Source: Ascidiaceihabitans sp029251465
GTDB lineage: Bacteria; Pseudomonadota; Alphaproteobacteria; Rhodobacterales; Rhodobacteraceae
DNA: 64,000 bases
NCBI RefSeq assembly: GCF_042932805.1
Contig: NZ_CP170633.1
Coordinates: 3,658,001 to 3,722,000 of the forward strand
Direction of reading: 5' to 3'
Positions 61,186 to 64,000 of this stretch are shown here, in pieces. The position numbers and the translations under genes were made by a program. Position 1 is the stretch's first letter; every line of letters begins with the position of its first letter. The notes beneath the pieces were generated by a model. That model was given only the letters and a program-made list of their open reading frames with translations, had not been told where the DNA came from and did not search any database.

Positions 61186-61965
61186 ATGAACCCGATCAAA
61201 ACGCGCCGCGATGGTAGCATTTTTGAAGTCACTCTGGATCGCCCCAAGGCCAATGCCATCGATCTGGTGACCAGCCGGATCATGGGGCAAGTGTTCGCAG
61301 ATTTCCGCGACGATCCCGAATTGCGGGTCGCGATTATTACCGGCGGCGGCGACAAATTCTTTTGTCCCGGCTGGGACTTAAAAGCAGCGGCAGACGGGGA
61401 CGAAGTCGATGGTGACTACGGCGTTGGTGGCTTTGGCGGTCTGCAAGAGTTGCGAGATTTGAACAAACCTGTCATCGCGGCCGTGAACGGTATTTGCTGC
61501 GGCGGTGGGCTGGAATTGGCGCTAAGCGCGGACATCATTCTGGCGGCTGATCATGCCAGTTTCGCGTTGCCGGAAATCCGGTCCGGCACCGTTGCCGATG
61601 CCGCCAGCGTTAAATTGCCCAAACGCATTCCGTATCACATCGCGATGGAACTGTTGCTGACCGGGCGTTGGTTTGATGCCGTCGAAGCCAATCGCTGGGG
61701 CATTGTGAACGAAATAATTGCAGGCGCTGATTTGATGGACCGCGCATGGGATCTGGCGCGCTTGCTCGCCTCCGGTCCACCTCTGGTTTATGCGGCGATC
61801 AAAGAGGTGGTGCGTGATGCCGAGGATTCGAAATTCCAAGACAGTATGAACCGCATCACCAAGCGACAATTGGGGTCGATTGACCGGCTCTATGCCTCAG
61901 AGGATCAGCTAGAAGGCGCCAAGGCGTTTGCCGAAAAACGTGATCCTGTCTGGAAGGGGCGCTAG
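61186..61965 (+). CDS. Enoyl-CoA hydratase/isomerase family, CaiD-like
   Basis: This 259-aa crotonase-fold protein has GICCGGGLELALSAD and FALPEIRSGTVADAA, with glutamates E110 and E130 at positions close to those of the carnitinyl-CoA dehydratase CaiD (E111 and E131). The oxyanion hole is in the GWDLKAA and GICCGGG segments. It is the last gene of the operon, 3 bp after the CoA ligase. A carnitine role is possible but not shown, because the usual CaiB and CaiC partners are missing. Confidence 0.87.
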   Translation: MNPIKTRRDGSIFEVTLDRPKANAIDLVTSRIMGQVFADFRDDPELRVAIITGGGDKFFCPGWDLKAAADGDEVDGDYGVGGFGGLQELRDLNKPVIAAVNGICCGGGLELALSADIILAADHASFALPEIRSGTVADAASVKLPKRIPYHIAMELLLTGRWFDAVEANRWGIVNEIIAGADLMDRAWDLARLLASGPPLVYAAIKEVVRDAEDSKFQDSMNRITKRQLGSIDRLYASEDQLEGAKAFAEKRDPVWKGR

Positions 61966-62588
61966 CGCTTTCTGAACAGCGCGACGTAGCCGGTGTCATT
62001 GGCGTTTTCGCCCGTGGCATCGTCCGCATAGATCGGCAATTCGGTTAGGGCAAAGTCGCAAATATGTGGCTCTAACTTAGCTAGTTTTGCCTGAAATCCC
62101 TGGTCGACATAGTGCTGCGCGTTGATCGACAGTGCGATCCAGCCACCGGATCGCGTGACACGTAACACTTCGTCCAATGCCTCAGGGCCGACGTGCCCGT
62201 GGGTGAACGTGCCCGAGCTGACAACGCCTGCGTATGCACCGTCCGGCACGTCCAATCCTGCGAGAATGTCGCCGATGAAAAGGGCCGCATAGATGCCTTT
62301 GGCACGTGCGACCTCTAACATTTCTGGTGAAATATCTGTGGCGTCAATTTGGTCCAAACCGCGCGCCCGCAGGGCATGGCCGCATAACCCCGTTCCGGCC
62401 CCGATATCCAAAACCGGTTGATACCCGCCGGCGTTCACATAGGCCCGCGCGACGTGTTCGTGCATGATGTAGCGGTGCGCAGCGGCAAAGGTTTCATCGT
62501 AGGTTTTAGCCCATTCTTTGTACAAGCGCTGCGAATCTTGCGGCGTTTTCAAATCATAGGCACCAGTCAGCGAAGGTGTTTTTTCCAT
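61962..62588 (-). CDS. Class I SAM-dependent methyltransferase
   Basis: This 208-aa protein has the Rossmann-like methyltransferase fold with motif I VLDIGAGTGLCG, an acidic DATDISPEML and a later GVVSSGTFTHGH. It is convergent with the operon above (4-bp overlap). A terminator is not evident. The target is unknown. Confidence 0.85.
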   Translation of the reverse strand: MEKTPSLTGAYDLKTPQDSQRLYKEWAKTYDETFAAAHRYIMHEHVARAYVNAGGYQPVLDIGAGTGLCGHALRARGLDQIDATDISPEMLEVARAKGIYAALFIGDILAGLDVPDGAYAGVVSSGTFTHGHVGPEALDEVLRVTRSGGWIALSINAQHYVDQGFQAKLAKLEPHICDFALTELPIYADDATGENANDTGYVALFRKR

Positions 62589-62636
62589 TCACAAAGAGGA
62601 GCGCAGAACGCCCGCGTGCGCAACCCCTCTTGCGTC

Positions 62637-62655
62637 GTGACCTCGCAGAGGTCAC
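62637..62655. promoter_or_regulatory. Inverted repeat upstream of the YeeZ-like gene
   Basis: The perfect 8-bp arms GTGACCTC and GAGGTCAC with a 3-nt loop end 9 bp before the ATG at 62665, in the 76-bp region shared with the divergent methyltransferase gene. It could be an operator or a hairpin that hides the ribosome site. Confidence 0.45.
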
Positions 62656-62664
62656 CTATGGGGT

Positions 62665-63519
62665 ATGACAAAAACCATGCTCTCTTTCGGACACGGCTAT
62701 TCAGCGCGTGAAGTTGCCAAGACTCTTTTGGCAGATGGATGGCGCGTGATCGGTACGACCCGGTCCGAGGAAAAAGCAGCAGCGCTGCGGGCGTCCGGTG
62801 TTGACCCCTTGGTCTGGCCGGGCGCTGATTTGACGGGTGCAATTGCGGCCGCAGATCACATCCTGATTTCGGCCGGTCCAGATGGTGACGGCGATCCGGT
62901 GTTCAACGCGTGGGGCCCACAAATCGCGGCGCGTGCCAAGGCGCTGAATTGGGTTGGCTACTTGTCCACAACTGGGGTTTACGGAAATTTCAATGGCGCG
63001 TGGGTGGATGAAAATACGCCGCTGAATCCGACAACGCGGCGCGGGCAATTGCGCAAATCTGCAGAAGAAAACTGGCAATCTATTTCCGACCTACCTTTGC
63101 ATATTTTCCGCCTTGCGGGCATTTATGGCCCTGGTCGTGGCCCGTTTTCCAAAGTGCGAAACGGCACCGCGCGTCGTGTGATCAAAGAGGGCCAAGTGTT
63201 TTCGCGCACTCATGTCGAGGACATCGCGCAGATTGTCCTTGCCTCAATCGCGCGGCCTAATCCCGGGGCTGCCTACAACGTGTGCGACAATGATCCTGCC
63301 CCACCCCAAGACGTGATTGCGCATGCGGCGGAACTGCTGAACATGCCCGTGCCAACGGCCATCGCGTACGAGGATGCCGAGTTCACACCGATGGCGCGCA
63401 GCTTTTACGCCGAGAACAAAAAGGTCCGCAATGACCGGATCAAGGATGAACTGGGGGTAACGCTAAAATACCCGACATATCGCGAAGGTTTGGCAGCCCT
63501 TTTGGCGCAATCAGAATAA
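62665..63519 (+). CDS. NAD(P)-dependent oxidoreductase, YeeZ-like SDR family
   Basis: This 284-aa extended SDR-like protein has the dinucleotide motif SFGHGYSAREVAKTL (GxGxxA-like), LSTTGVYGNFNGAWVDE and RLAGIYGPGRGP, as in the YeeZ/Ycf39-related family. The catalytic tyrosine-lysine pair is not clear. It stands alone after the inverted repeat. The role is unknown. Confidence 0.83.
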   Translation: MTKTMLSFGHGYSAREVAKTLLADGWRVIGTTRSEEKAAALRASGVDPLVWPGADLTGAIAAADHILISAGPDGDGDPVFNAWGPQIAARAKALNWVGYLSTTGVYGNFNGAWVDENTPLNPTTRRGQLRKSAEENWQSISDLPLHIFRLAGIYGPGRGPFSKVRNGTARRVIKEGQVFSRTHVEDIAQIVLASIARPNPGAAYNVCDNDPAPPQDVIAHAAELLNMPVPTAIAYEDAEFTPMARSFYAENKKVRNDRIKDELGVTLKYPTYREGLAALLAQSE

Positions 63520-63597
63520 ATTAGCTATTGTGCGCTATGGCCACCTTGTCGGGGCTACGCAGCACTTGCATACAAGCGCGGTAACGAGGGCTGATAG

Positions 63598-64000
63598 ATG
63601 ACACTGCAGGACAACATCAAAGCGTTTCTGGATCGTGCAATTGTACGCAACGCCATCATCGGCGTGATCATTTTCAACGCGATCATTCTAGGGCTCGAAA
63701 CGTCCGACTTTGTGATGGATCGGATCGGTGGATTGATCCGCTTGCTGGACATGCTGTGCCTCAGCATTTTTGTCGCCGAACTGGTCGCCAAGATGTTTGC
63801 CTATCGTTTCCGGTTCTTCCGTGACGGGTGGAACCTGTTTGATTTCGTGATCATTGCGATTTCACTGGTGCCCGCTGCCCAAGGGTTCTCTGCCCTGCGC
63901 GCGCTGCGGATTTTGCGGGTGCTGCGGGTTGTGTCTGCTGCCCCCAGCCTGCGCCGCGTGGTAGAAGGATTCATTACCGCATTGCCCGGCATGGGGTCGG
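63598..64000 (+). CDS. NaChBac-like voltage-gated sodium channel (partial, runs off window)
   Basis: The ATG at 63598 opens a frame that continues to the window end (134 codons visible). It encodes membrane segments S1-S4: NAIIGVIIFNAIILGLE, DMLCLSIFVAELVAK, NLFDFVIIAISLV, and an S4 with Arg every third residue (ALRALRILRVLRVVS). This is the voltage-sensor layout of one-domain bacterial sodium channels of the NaChBac type, known from marine Roseobacters. The pore (S5-S6) lies outside the window. Confidence 0.85.
   Translation, partial: MTLQDNIKAFLDRAIVRNAIIGVIIFNAIILGLETSDFVMDRIGGLIRLLDMLCLSIFVAELVAKMFAYRFRFFRDGWNLFDFVIIAISLVPAAQGFSALRALRILRVLRVVSAAPSLRRVVEGFITALPGMGS

Overview
The window is typical of a marine alphaproteobacterium of the Roseobacter group (Rhodobacteraceae). 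It has densely packed genes with ATGA/TGATG overlaps, a GC content that looks to be in the mid-50s by eye, several TRAP transporters, many sugar-acid and acyl-CoA catabolic genes, a short YjbE/YjbF/YjbH set and a bacterial voltage-gated sodium channel at the right edge. This placement is inferred from gene content and protein style; no species can be named.

Region 1 (1-13.6 kb) is a hexuronate catabolic locus. It holds a TRAP transporter (small and large permease; the solute-binding gene must lie left of the window), a PhyH-type dioxygenase, altronate dehydratase (UxaA), two Gfo/Idh/MocA dehydrogenases, a 3-hydroxyisobutyrate dehydrogenase-like reductase, an EamA exporter, KDG kinase, a fructuronate/tagaturonate reductase, uronate isomerase (UxaC) and mannonate dehydratase (UxuA). 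Together they would carry glucuronate and galacturonate to 2-keto-3-deoxygluconate 6-phosphate. One Gfo/Idh protein (11430-12446) appears to have lost the segment carrying the EKP motif.

Region 2 (13.6-19.4 kb) is a TAXI-type TRAP transporter (binding protein, fused permease, overlapping universal stress protein) followed by a divergent class III aminotransferase.

Region 3 (about 19.4-23.2 kb) is AT-richer. It contains an unrecognised membrane protein, a decayed IS30-family transposase, a soluble PAS histidine kinase with a single-domain response regulator, and tRNA-Leu(CAG). It looks like an old insertion next to a tRNA gene, possibly with a decayed attachment site at 19406-19422.

Region 4 (23.4-38.1 kb) is mostly housekeeping: a complex I NDUFA9-like protein, UppP, GltD, two GFA-family proteins lying between gltD and gltB, GltB, MtgA, a GST, QueG, an orphan hydantoinase A-like protein, MsrA and MsrB.

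Region 5 (38.2-50.5 kb) is an envelope/exopolysaccharide locus. It has two YjbE-like peptides, YjbF, YjbH, a FlaA1/CapD-type nucleotide-sugar dehydratase, an initiating sugar transferase, an epimerase, a Wza-like exporter, a GH25 lysozyme, a GT4 glycosyltransferase, a thioredoxin-fold protein without its CxxC and an EamA transporter.

Region 6 (50.6-56.2 kb) holds HU, AMP nucleosidase plus adenine deaminase (AMP to hypoxanthine), an ArsC-family protein, a VOC protein and a LysR regulator.

Region 7 (56.2-62.0 kb) is a five-gene operon driven away from the LysR gene across a clear T-N11-A palindrome: class II aldolase, sterol-desaturase-family hydroxylase, acyl-CoA dehydrogenase, NDP-forming CoA ligase and CaiD-like hydratase. 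I could not match this set to a known pathway, and it is the best candidate for an undescribed system. The window ends with a methyltransferase, a YeeZ-like oxidoreductase and the start of a NaChBac-type channel.
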